Source of the DNA: JBLMYQ01 sp050260055
GTDB taxonomy: Bacteria; Bacillota; Clostridia; Acetivibrionales; UBA4821
Length of the DNA: 64,000 nt
Direction of reading: 5' to 3'
NCBI GenBank assembly: GCA_050260055.1
Contig: JBLNBO010000046.1
Coordinates: 1 to 64,000, forward strand
Positions within the stretch are counted from its first letter, which is position 1; the number at the start of each line of letters is the position of its first letter. The translations under genes were made by a program, and so were the position numbers. Below the pieces are notes generated by a model. That model made no database searches, had not been told where the DNA came from, and saw only the letters and a program-made list of their open reading frames with translations. Positions 1 to 7,259 of the stretch are shown one piece after another.

Positions 1-207
1 CTCTTTTCTTTAAGTCCTTATTATTCATATTCAAGCTCCTTCAAAAGCATACTTCTCGTCCCCTTTTGAAGGGGAGATAGAGGGGTCTTAAACTACTTGA
101 GATTTACTTTAGCAAGTATAATTTGTTTTTACAATGCTTTTGAACATGTTTCTTCAAAAAAACATTTTGCACCCTTTCAAATCTGCAATTAAATCCTTTA
201 AAAAAAG
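1..207. other. intergenic stretch with a degenerate hairpin repeat
   Basis: No gene is seen. The stretch is AT-rich except for a GC-rich hairpin repeat at about 49-90, described separately. The tail of a gene entering from the left may lie here but no convincing frame is visible. Confidence 0.5.
49..90 (+). repeat. solo copy R1 of a dispersed hairpin repeat (degenerate)
   Basis: A hairpin with arms CCCCTT / AAGGGG (60-74) is followed by AGATAGAGGGG. The same order, a C-rich hairpin and then GATAGAAGGGTGAG, occurs at 45095-45157, 62904-62945 (opposite strand) and 63348-63407. This copy is the most divergent and lacks the GTGAGTT end, so membership of the family is less sure. Confidence 0.45.
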
Positions 208-240
208 AAATACCCAATAAAACAAGTTTATTGGGTATTT
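208..240 (-). terminator. intrinsic terminator of the sigma factor gene
   Basis: The arms at 208-221 and 227-240 pair over 14 bases (AAATACCCAATAAA and its complement) around a 5-nt loop. On the minus strand the hairpin runs into a T-rich tract. It sits 6 bases past the stop of the gene ending at 246. Confidence 0.85.
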
Positions 241-245
241 GAGTT

Positions 246-935
246 TCAATATAAATACCATCCCACTTTTCTACTTCTTGAAGGATGCCTTAGCTTTCTT
301 AGCGCCTTTGCCTCAATCTGTCGTACTCTTTCTCGAGTTGCGCCTATAGCTTTTCCAGTTTCCTCAAGCGTTAAGATTTCTCCCGTTTCAAACCCGAATC
401 TCAATTTCAATACTCTTCGTTCTTTTTCGGTAAGAGTACTGAGTATTTTTTCAATGTTGTCAACAAAAATTGTGTGCATTGTATTGCTTTCCGGGTCATT
501 CTCGGCCCTGATGAAAGGATTCAGCCTTTGCAGTTCTCCCTTTTCCTCACTTTGCAATCGGGCTGCAATTCTTATCCTGTTGTATATTGCCGATTTCATA
601 CAGGTGTCAAAAGTCTCCCGCTTTCTGTGGACACTTTTATCCACTAATCCAATTAATGCTTCATTTCCAATAGCAATAAGCTCTTCGAAGTCATCAATCG
701 GCAATTCCGGGTTGAAATATCTATGAACCGCAGCAATAACATATTTCATATAGCAACTTACAAGCTCATTCCTTGCTTCTAAGTCCCCGGCTTCCTTTCT
801 AGCAACAAGTTCTTCAATCTTGTCATCGTATAACAGCCCTGTATTAAGACTATGGAAGTATACCTTAAACCCGTTGCTTAAGCGTTTTTCAGGAACTTTC
901 AGAGCTCCGATACCCCTTGCTACTAAATTCTTCAA
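246..935 (-). CDS. sigma-70 family RNA polymerase sigma factor, short, with SigA-like region 4
   Basis: This 229-residue sigma-70 family protein should direct RNA polymerase to promoters. Region 2 (about 45-125) is divergent, while region 4 (about 165-220) is nearly that of housekeeping SigA/RpoD, with LTEKERRVLKLRFGF, TRERVRQIEAKALRKLR and HPSRS. Regions 1.1 and 3 are absent or minimal. The start is TTG at 935, preceded by GGGGAAG at normal spacing. A consensus-like promoter (1065-1093) and a terminator (208-240) frame it as a single-gene unit. The aromatic residues of SigA region 2.3 used in promoter melting are not evident (FDTCMKSAIYNRIRIAARL). It may be a group 2 or 3 factor; the regulon is unknown. 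Confidence 0.85.
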   Translation of the reverse strand: MKNLVARGIGALKVPEKRLSNGFKVYFHSLNTGLLYDDKIEELVARKEAGDLEARNELVSCYMKYVIAAVHRYFNPELPIDDFEELIAIGNEALIGLVDKSVHRKRETFDTCMKSAIYNRIRIAARLQSEEKGELQRLNPFIRAENDPESNTMHTIFVDNIEKILSTLTEKERRVLKLRFGFETGEILTLEETGKAIGATRERVRQIEAKALRKLRHPSRSRKVGWYLY

Positions 936-1064
936 AATAATCTTCCCCTTTCTTTTAACGTCCTTTGCATTCCTCTTCCAGACTCAAATTATCAAGAGCC
1001 TTCATGTTCGGCTTAATACCTATTATGTCTAAGCTGCCAATTGTTTTATGTAATTTTAAATTAT

Positions 1065-1093
1065 ATTATATCAGTATTTGATTATACTTTCAA
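1065..1093 (-). promoter_or_regulatory. SigA-type promoter for the sigma factor gene
   Basis: On the minus strand, TTGAAA (1088-1093) and TATAAT (1065-1070) are separated by exactly 17 bases. The expected transcript start is about 120 bases upstream of the TTG start at 935. Confidence 0.7.
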
Positions 1094-1244
1094 TTGTTAA
1101 TATGAGTTTCATATGTGTTGCAAATTAAAAATACAGGTGATAAACTATTACAAATATCAAATTATTTTATTAGTCTAAGTGCAATGTATTTGCTTAGAAG
1201 GATTAGCGAATGGCCACCTTTTAAATGAGAGGAGGAGAAAAGGG

Positions 1245-1964
1245 ATGTTGAAATTTATTGGAAGTGGGAGTGCATTTAACACAAAATTGGGAAACAACTC
1301 TGCATTTATCAAGAAAGACAAGGAACTACTTTTGTTTGATTGCGGCAGCTCAATATTTGAGCGGATAATACACAATAACCTTTTGGACGGTATTGAAAAG
1401 CTCTATATACTTATAACCCACCTTCACCCGGACCATGTTGGAAGCCTTGGCGACTTGATTTTCTACACTTATTATAAGAAGAATTTCAAGGCAGTAGTGA
1501 TTTATCCTGATTATTCAAAGATAAAGACCTATCTTGGCACTTTTGGAATCTGCTCACAATTAGAATCAGAAAAGGAACATTTTTATACTTTTTCTTATCA
1601 CTGGGAACAAGTTATTCCTGATTTGCAGATTCAAAGCCACCTTATTTCGCACAAACGCGAAATACAATCATATTGTTATTTACTTATACCCAAAGGGGAA
1701 CCAGCAATATATTACAGTGGCGACGGCTATGTAATTGATAACAGCATTCTGAAACAGCTGTCAGAAGGAAGCATTTCAGCTTTATATCAAGACACCTCAG
1801 GCATTGATTATGAAGGCAATCCGCATCTAAGCATTACGAAACTTGCCTCCTTAATCCCTGTAGAATTTAGAAATAAAGTTTGGTGTATGCATCTGGATGA
1901 ATATTTCAGTATTGAAGATGCGAAAGCCTTAGGTTTCAATGTAGTAAAAAATGAATTTGATTAA
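1245..1964 (+). CDS. MBL-fold metallo-hydrolase (RNase Z-like)
   Basis: This 239-residue metallo-beta-lactamase fold protein belongs to the branch that includes tRNase Z and related phosphodiesterases. The metal-binding motif HLHPDH is at 59-64, preceded by the strand motif LLLFDCGSS, and followed by a later SGDG segment and a C-terminal MHLDE histidine. The ATG at 1245 is chosen because AGGAGGAG sits just upstream; an in-frame extension to 1179 has no ribosome site and is not conserved-looking. It stands alone with its own terminator. It is shorter than RNase Z (about 300) and lacks an obvious exosite arm, so the substrate is not assigned. Confidence 0.8.
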   Translation: MLKFIGSGSAFNTKLGNNSAFIKKDKELLLFDCGSSIFERIIHNNLLDGIEKLYILITHLHPDHVGSLGDLIFYTYYKKNFKAVVIYPDYSKIKTYLGTFGICSQLESEKEHFYTFSYHWEQVIPDLQIQSHLISHKREIQSYCYLLIPKGEPAIYYSGDGYVIDNSILKQLSEGSISALYQDTSGIDYEGNPHLSITKLASLIPVEFRNKVWCMHLDEYFSIEDAKALGFNVVKNEFD

Positions 1965-1972
1965 TGAATAAA

Positions 1973-2006
1973 GCGAACTACTCATGCGAGTGGTTCGTTT
2001 TTATTT
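1973..2006 (+). terminator. intrinsic terminator after the MBL-fold gene
   Basis: The arms GCGAACTACTC and GAGTGGTTCGT pair around ATGC (two G-U pairs) and are followed by TTTTTATTT. Confidence 0.8.
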
Positions 2007-2143
2007 ATTAATATTTTTTTATGTTTCATCAAATAACCGTCAAAAATGCGCTTAAAAAATCCAAGAATAGTTCAAAATACTTATCGCATAAAGCTGATTG
2101 TGCCGGAAATACTAATATGACAATAAAGTCGGGAGATGATATT

Positions 2144-4180
2144 ATGACAAATACAAATAAATTGTCTCAAGAAAAATCCCCATACCTTCTTCAACATGCT
2201 CACAATCCTGTCAACTGGTATCCTTGGGGAACTGAAGCTTTTGAAAAAGCAGCCCAGGAAGACAAGCCCATTTTCCTTTCTATAGGTTATTCTACTTGTC
2301 ATTGGTGTCATGTAATGGAAAGGGAATCCTTTGAAGACCAAGATGTTGCAGATATTCTTAATAACTACTACATTTCAATCAAGGTTGACCGGGAAGAGCG
2401 ACCGGATATAGACCATATTTATATGAGTGTATGTCAAGCATTAACCATGAGCGGCGGCTGGCCGCTTACAATAATAATGACGCCTGATAAGAAACCGTTT
2501 TTCGCAGGCACATATTTCCCTAAGTATGCCAAGATGGGTTTACTAGGATTAATCGATATATTAACAGCCATTGCAAAAGCCTGGTCAGAAAATAAGAATC
2601 TGTTGTATCAATCCGGAGAAGATATTATAAATACAATAAAATCTGCAAATCAAGATAACCGTGCCTCTATGCTCTCTGAAAATGATATAAGCAATGCATT
2701 TAAAGAACTTTCAAGGACTTTCGATTCTACTTACGGCGGCTTCGGCTGCGCTCCAAAATTTCCAATGCCTCATAGTCTAATGTTCCTTCTTCGTTATTGG
2801 AAAAAATATAAAGAACAGCATGCTCTGGACATTGTTGAAAAGACTTTAACCAGCATGTACAATGGCGGGATTTTTGACCATATAGGCTTTGGCTTTTCAA
2901 GATACTCAACAGATAGGCAGTGGCTGGTACCCCACTTTGAAAAAATGCTTTATGACAATTCCCTTTTAGCAATTGCTTATTTAGAAGCTTTTCAGGCAAC
3001 CGGCAAGGCAATTTACCGAAATGTTGCCGAAAAGATATTTGATTATGTTTTAAGGACTATGACCTCTCCAGAAGGCGGCTTTTACTCAGCCGAGGACGCA
3101 GATTCTGAAGGAGAAGAAGGCAAATTCTATACATGGACAAAAAGTGAAATAGAATCATTGTTAGAGCCATCTGATGCAGAACTATTCTGTAGTCATTATG
3201 ACATTACTTCAGGTGGAAACTTTGAAGAAAAAAATATCCCTAATCTAATTAGAAGCAAAAAAGATATTTCTATTGAAGAGGAAAAAAGATTGAATGCTTC
3301 CCGTGAAAAGCTCTTTGATTATCGTGAAAAAAAGGTCCACCCTTATAAAGATGATAAAATTCTTACCTCATGGAACGGCCTGATGATTTCTGCATTATCA
3401 TTGGGTTATAGGGTTTTAGGCAATAAAAGTTATTTGAACTCTGCCGAAAAAGCCGCTTACTTTATTATTAACAATCTTACAGATAAGAATGGCAGACTGC
3501 TGGCAAGATATCGCGACGGTGAATCTGCTTACCCAGGCTATATTGATGATTACAGCTTTTTTATATGGGGCCTGATAGAACTTTATGAAGCCTCTCATAA
3601 GCCTGAACACCTTAAATATGCAATTGACTTTAATCAGCAATTGATAGATGCTTTTTGGGATAAAGAAGACGGTGGCTTATATATGTATGGTAGTGACAGC
3701 GAGCAATTGCTTTTAAGACCTAAGGATTCATATGACGGAAGTACCCCATCCGGGAATTCTGTAAGCACTATGAACTTTTTAAGGCTTGCAAAGCTAACAG
3801 GGAAATTTGAACTTGAGGATTTTGCAAAAAAACAATTTGAAACCTTTGGAACTATGGTAAAATCCTCTCCTGCTTCACATACCTTCTTTTTAATGAGTTA
3901 TTTATTCTCACTAACCAATGCAAAAGAAGTAGTTATTGTTGGAGAACTTCATCAAGATCAAACAAAAAAAATGATAGAAAAAATAAATTCTTTATTCCTC
4001 CCAGATATTGTTTTCCATGTTACGCCTGGCAACGGTGAATCCCAAGACCTTGCAGAAATAGCCCCATTTTTAGCAGGCCATAAATTAATAAATGATTCGG
4101 CAACTGCCTATATATGCAAAAACTTTTCCTGTCAGGAGCCAATTACAGATTTACAATATTTCGAAGAAGCAATAAAATAA
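2144..4180 (+). CDS. YyaL-type thioredoxin-domain protein (DUF255)
   Basis: This 678-residue protein matches the YyaL/spermatogenesis-associated-20 family, with an N-terminal thioredoxin-like DUF255 domain and a C-terminal (alpha/alpha)6-barrel like N-acylglucosamine 2-epimerase. Family hallmarks are KSPYLLQHAHNPVNWYPW (11-28), the CHWC redox motif (52-55), the block VDREERPDID, and GGWPLT. The ATG at 2144 is chosen because GGGAGA lies 7 bases upstream and family members begin just before this point; an in-frame extension to 2021 exists but is not family-like. The biochemical role of the family is unsettled. A large palindrome downstream ends it convergently with the next gene. Confidence 0.88.
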   Translation: MTNTNKLSQEKSPYLLQHAHNPVNWYPWGTEAFEKAAQEDKPIFLSIGYSTCHWCHVMERESFEDQDVADILNNYYISIKVDREERPDIDHIYMSVCQALTMSGGWPLTIIMTPDKKPFFAGTYFPKYAKMGLLGLIDILTAIAKAWSENKNLLYQSGEDIINTIKSANQDNRASMLSENDISNAFKELSRTFDSTYGGFGCAPKFPMPHSLMFLLRYWKKYKEQHALDIVEKTLTSMYNGGIFDHIGFGFSRYSTDRQWLVPHFEKMLYDNSLLAIAYLEAFQATGKAIYRNVAEKIFDYVLRTMTSPEGGFYSAEDADSEGEEGKFYTWTKSEIESLLEPSDAELFCSHYDITSGGNFEEKNIPNLIRSKKDISIEEEKRLNASREKLFDYREKKVHPYKDDKILTSWNGLMISALSLGYRVLGNKSYLNSAEKAAYFIINNLTDKNGRLLARYRDGESAYPGYIDDYSFFIWGLIELYEASHKPEHLKYAIDFNQQLIDAFWDKEDGGLYMYGSDSEQLLLRPKDSYDGSTPSGNSVSTMNFLRLAKLTGKFELEDFAKKQFETFGTMVKSSPASHTFFLMSYLFSLTNAKEVVIVGELHQDQTKKMIEKINSLFLPDIVFHVTPGNGESQDLAEIAPFLAGHKLINDSATAYICKNFSCQEPITDLQYFEEAIK

Positions 4181-4234
4181 TTACAAGATAAATAAATCTC
4201 CTTGCATCTGCAAGGAGATTTATTTATCTTGTAA
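4181..4234. terminator. bidirectional terminator (perfect 26-bp inverted repeat)
   Basis: Two perfect 26-base arms flank a 2-base loop, with core CTCCTTGCA / TGCAAGGAG and A/T-rich ends. It lies exactly between two convergent stop codons and can serve both. Confidence 0.88.
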
Positions 4235-4238
4235 TTTA

Positions 4239-4976
4239 TCAAGTATCAGCTTTTTTGCTTTTCTTTGAACCGTTCTGGGTATCAGTCGTGACAAAAACCA
4301 CAGTCAAATCTCTATCCCTTGTACGTAAAAATTCTGATAATAAAATCATATCTTCCGAAGTAAATCTTTCCTTTATTTTTTTGACAACCTTTTTTTCAAC
4401 TCTTGAGATATAAGCTTGTGAAGTTCCAACAATATCAGCGGTTTCTTTCTGGGTAATAATCTTGGAGTCATTAAGTCCGAATCTGTATCCAATAACAGTC
4501 CTGTACTTTTCAGATAATTTCCCAATAACCTGATTCAGCCTTTTTATAAGCTCCTGCTCAACAATCTCACGTTCGATATCTACATCACATTTTATTGCAT
4601 CAAAGAGAAATGTTTCGCTTCCGTCCGGGTGGATATAAATAGGTTCTTCAAGCGACATTTCTCCAATTTTTTTCCTGTTCTTTTTCAAGTACATTAATAT
4701 TTCATTCTCAATGCACCTGGTGCTGTATGTAGATAACTTTATATTCTTTTCTACCTTAAAGGTATCCACTGCTTTAATTAACCCTATAGTACCCTCACTT
4801 ACAAGGTCATCATAATCAATTCCTGTACTTAAGAATCTTTGTGCTATATAAGCTACAAGCCTTAAGTTTCCCTGAATCAACATTGCCCTAGCTTCCTTAT
4901 CCCCATATTGAAGCCTTGCAATATAAGCCTCCTGCTCTTCTTCACAAAGGGCTGGCGGAAAATAACTCCATTCCAA
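4239..4976 (-). CDS. sporulation-type sigma factor (SigE/SigK-like)
   Basis: This 245-residue sigma-70 family protein is close in plan to the mother-cell factors SigE and SigK. Region 2 shows RNLRLVA-type GNLRLVAYIAQRF, DDLVSEGTIGLIKAVDTF, and STYSTRCIENEILMYLKK. Region 4 has TQKETADIVGTSQAYISRVEKK. It has no long hydrophobic pro-sequence such as SigK carries, and no spoIIGA or sigG neighbour, so it is not certain to be either. The C-terminal tail of about 30 residues is extra. The start is TTG at 4976 with AAAGGA upstream. A promoter at 5108-5136 drives it. Confidence 0.8.
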   Translation of the reverse strand: MEWSYFPPALCEEEQEAYIARLQYGDKEARAMLIQGNLRLVAYIAQRFLSTGIDYDDLVSEGTIGLIKAVDTFKVEKNIKLSTYSTRCIENEILMYLKKNRKKIGEMSLEEPIYIHPDGSETFLFDAIKCDVDIEREIVEQELIKRLNQVIGKLSEKYRTVIGYRFGLNDSKIITQKETADIVGTSQAYISRVEKKVVKKIKERFTSEDMILLSEFLRTRDRDLTVVFVTTDTQNGSKKSKKADT

Positions 4977-5445
4977 ATTTTAACACATCCTTTCACAAAA
5001 ACTTCCTTATTTCTAACATCAAAACTGTCATAAAATAATCAGACAGTATTGTTAATCATCCATAACTTAAATTTATATGTTATTTAAAGCCTTTCATATT
5101 TATCCACATTTTAACTATTATTATATATATTGTCAATTTATACATAGAAAAGCTTAGTATCCTAAAACACTAGGATTATTTATTTAACTTTAACCTTACC
5201 TTTCTTTTTGTTAAATAAGCTTTTATATCGGCAATGCCTTTAATTTTGTTTTTATATGGTTCTTAGCTGCCATCTTTCGCTCTTTATTCTTAGTAAGCAC
5301 TTCTTATAGAGTATTTATAATACAATGATTATCTTTGCTGAGTTCTCATTATTAAAGCTCATAATGGTTATAGTAAAATCTGTACAACTATAGTATATTA
5401 ATATTTGAATAAAATACTTGGATAGTTTAATGGTGGAGAATACTA
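4977..5445. other. 469-bp intergenic region between divergent genes
   Basis: It holds the promoter of the sigma gene at 5108-5136 (minus strand). The rest is AT-rich, without a gene, repeat or strong hairpin that I can identify. Confidence 0.6.
5108..5136 (-). promoter_or_regulatory. SigA-type promoter for the SigE/K-like gene
   Basis: On the minus strand TTGACA (5131-5136) lies 17 bases from TAAAAT (5108-5113). Confidence 0.65.
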
Positions 5446-6213
5446 ATGCTTAATGAATTTTCAAGAACTGAATTATTGATAGGTAAAGAATCGCTAAAAA
5501 AACTTGCAAACAGCAAAGTTGCAGTTTTTGGAATTGGCGGAGTAGGAACCTTTGTCGTTGAAGGATTGATTAGAGCCGGCCTTGGCAAAATCGTCCTTAT
5601 TGATGATGATTGTATCTGCCTTACTAATATCAATAGACAACTTCATGCTACTAAAAGTTCTGTAGGTAAGCCTAAAGTTGAAGTAATGAAAGAACGGATT
5701 CTTGATATAAATCCAAAAGTTGAAGTCACTACGCACCAAGTATTCTATATGCCAGAAACATCTGAAACCTTAATATGCAAAGACTATGACTATATTGTAG
5801 ATGCTATAGACACCGTAACCGGAAAGATTGACCTAGTGGTCAAATCAAGGGAAAACAATATCCCAATTATCAGCTGTATGGGCGCAGGAAATAAACTTGA
5901 TCCTACAAAATTCGAGGTTAGTGATATTTATAAAACATCGGTATGTCCGCTTGCCAAGGTTATGAGGCAAGAATTGCGCAAACGTGGAATCGACTCATTA
6001 AAAGTTGTCTATTCTAAAGAAACTCCTATCAAACCATTTGAAGATAGTTCTTCAAGCTGTTCTGCCAACTGCATTTGTCCAAAAGGTACAACTCGAAAAT
6101 GCACTGTACGCCATCAGATTCCTGGGAGCATTTCGTTTGTCCCATCTGTTGCAGGGCTGATTATTGCCGGAGAAGTAGTAAAAGATTTAATCAAATTGCC
6201 CTCTACTACTTGA
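5446..6213 (+). CDS. tcdA: tRNA threonylcarbamoyladenosine dehydratase
   Basis: This 255-residue member of the ThiF/MoeB/HesA E1-like superfamily matches TcdA (CsdL), which cyclises t6A37 of ANN-decoding tRNAs in an ATP-dependent reaction. It shows the nucleotide-binding GIGGVG (about 28-33), the conserved NRQLHA block, VDAID, and the late SSSCSANCICPKG cysteine segment. Length is typical. TGGTGGAG precedes the ATG. It is followed by its own terminator and seems monocistronic. MoeB/ThiF-type sulphur-carrier activators are the alternative, but no sulphur-carrier gene is near. Confidence 0.88.
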   Translation: MLNEFSRTELLIGKESLKKLANSKVAVFGIGGVGTFVVEGLIRAGLGKIVLIDDDCICLTNINRQLHATKSSVGKPKVEVMKERILDINPKVEVTTHQVFYMPETSETLICKDYDYIVDAIDTVTGKIDLVVKSRENNIPIISCMGAGNKLDPTKFEVSDIYKTSVCPLAKVMRQELRKRGIDSLKVVYSKETPIKPFEDSSSSCSANCICPKGTTRKCTVRHQIPGSISFVPSVAGLIIAGEVVKDLIKLPSTT

Positions 6214-6233
6214 TTCTATTAAAAGATATCTCT

Positions 6234-6270
6234 AAAAATAAGACCAGCGTTTAACACAGGTCTTATTTTT
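6234..6270 (+). terminator. intrinsic terminator of tcdA
   Basis: AAAAATAAGACC and GGTCTTATTTTT form a 12-bp stem around a 13-nt loop, and the stem ends in a T-run. Confidence 0.8.
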
Positions 6271-6294
6271 TAGATTTCAATACTTTTTTAGCTC

Positions 6295-6323
6295 TTGATT
6301 CTTTTGCATACTCGTATTACAAT
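6295..6323 (+). promoter_or_regulatory. promoter of the VanW-family gene
   Basis: TTGATT (6295-6300) and TACAAT (6318-6323) have a 17-base spacer. The leader to the ATG at 6449 is about 115 bases. Confidence 0.55.
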
Positions 6324-6448
6324 ATCTTACGTATGTTTAATTGTATCTATAGGATGAACTTTCATTTGGTTCAGCAAAGTATCGGAATTTTTGTTCCAAC
6401 TTAGTGCAGATTTAAAATGGACGTATTAAGAAAAAGGAGGTCGTTTGT

Positions 6449-7129
6449 ATGAAAAGCAGTATATTGAATTCTCTGTTTGTGACTTTACTGATTGCTGTTC
6501 TTGTTACCACCGGATGTACATCTTCAAGAGCTGAGGTTCTTACTACACCCATGGAACAACCACCAGCAGTACAAGAACCGGTTTCAACACCGCCGGCAGC
6601 ACTTCAAGTAACCGAAGTCCCCTATTCCTCAGCGGAAATATTTTTTGAGTATTCAAAAAATACCGACAATGCGGTTATTGGTATGCAGTATTTAAATGGC
6701 ACTGTAGATGACGCAAATCTCCCTGTTGGCAGCTCTACCCCTATAAGCGGCCCTGTAAATGGTATTATTCTTCAACCCGGTGAAATATTTTCCTATAATC
6801 AGGTGATCGGAGAAAGAACTCTTGCCAGGTATTTTGTCTGGGGCAAAGATATCAATAATAAGAATACGGTAGGAGGCGGAGTTTGCCGCTTGGCAACAGT
6901 GATTTATCAGGCTGCAAGGTATGGAGGCTTTAAAATTATTGAAAGATGGCCACATTCAAAACCTGTACATTACGCCAAAAGAGGCTGGGATGCAACAGTT
7001 CAGTATGGCGCTTTGGATTTTAAATTTCAAAACACCGGCTGCTACCCTATTAAAATCTATGGGACCTCTACCCCACAAAAAAACGGAGTACTCGTAAAAA
7101 TAAATATTGTTTGCTTAGTAAGTGAATAA
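6449..7129 (+). CDS. VanW-family lipoprotein
   Basis: This 226-residue protein has an N-terminal lipoprotein signal (hydrophobic core, lipobox VTTGC at about 19-23), a Pro/Thr-rich linker, then a VanW domain from about 75. Family blocks are LQPGEIFSYNQVIGERT, VGGGVCRLATVIYQAA, and the PHSKPVHY...RGWDATVQYG segment. VanW-type domains occur in glycopeptide-resistance clusters and in many cell-wall proteins; the exact function is unknown. No van genes are adjacent, so a resistance role is not implied. AAAAAGGAGG precedes the ATG. It should sit on the outer face of the membrane. Confidence 0.85.
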   Translation: MKSSILNSLFVTLLIAVLVTTGCTSSRAEVLTTPMEQPPAVQEPVSTPPAALQVTEVPYSSAEIFFEYSKNTDNAVIGMQYLNGTVDDANLPVGSSTPISGPVNGIILQPGEIFSYNQVIGERTLARYFVWGKDINNKNTVGGGVCRLATVIYQAARYGGFKIIERWPHSKPVHYAKRGWDATVQYGALDFKFQNTGCYPIKIYGTSTPQKNGVLVKINIVCLVSE

Positions 7130-7136
7130 TTCAAAG

Positions 7137-7172
7137 AAAACAGGCTAGGTTAATTAATCCAGCCTGTTTTTT
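7137..7172 (+). terminator. intrinsic terminator of the VanW-family gene
   Basis: AAAACAGGCT pairs with AGCCTGTTTT around a T/A-rich loop, and the stem runs into further T residues. Confidence 0.8.
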
Positions 7173-7197
7173 ATCCATTTTTTCCCTTCATTTTTTG

Positions 7198-7227
7198 TGT
7201 ACACTTTATTACCCCTTATGGTATAAT
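7198..7227 (+). promoter_or_regulatory. promoter of the ClpE-like gene
   Basis: A perfect TATAAT (7222-7227) has a weaker TGTACA about 18 bases upstream. No clear CtsR heptad repeat was seen nearby, so control by CtsR is not supported. Confidence 0.5.
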
Positions 7228-7259
7228 CTAAGAAAATATCACCCAAGGGGTTGACTAAT

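Noticed and set aside
6449..7129. vancomycin-resistance determinant
   Set aside because: Only a VanW-like domain is present; no vanHAX-type genes or VanRS pair are adjacent, and such domains are common in Firmicute envelopes.
7251..7259. TTG start for the ClpE-like gene
   Set aside because: AAGGGG directly abuts this TTG; the ATG 9 bases later has proper spacing and begins at the zinc finger.
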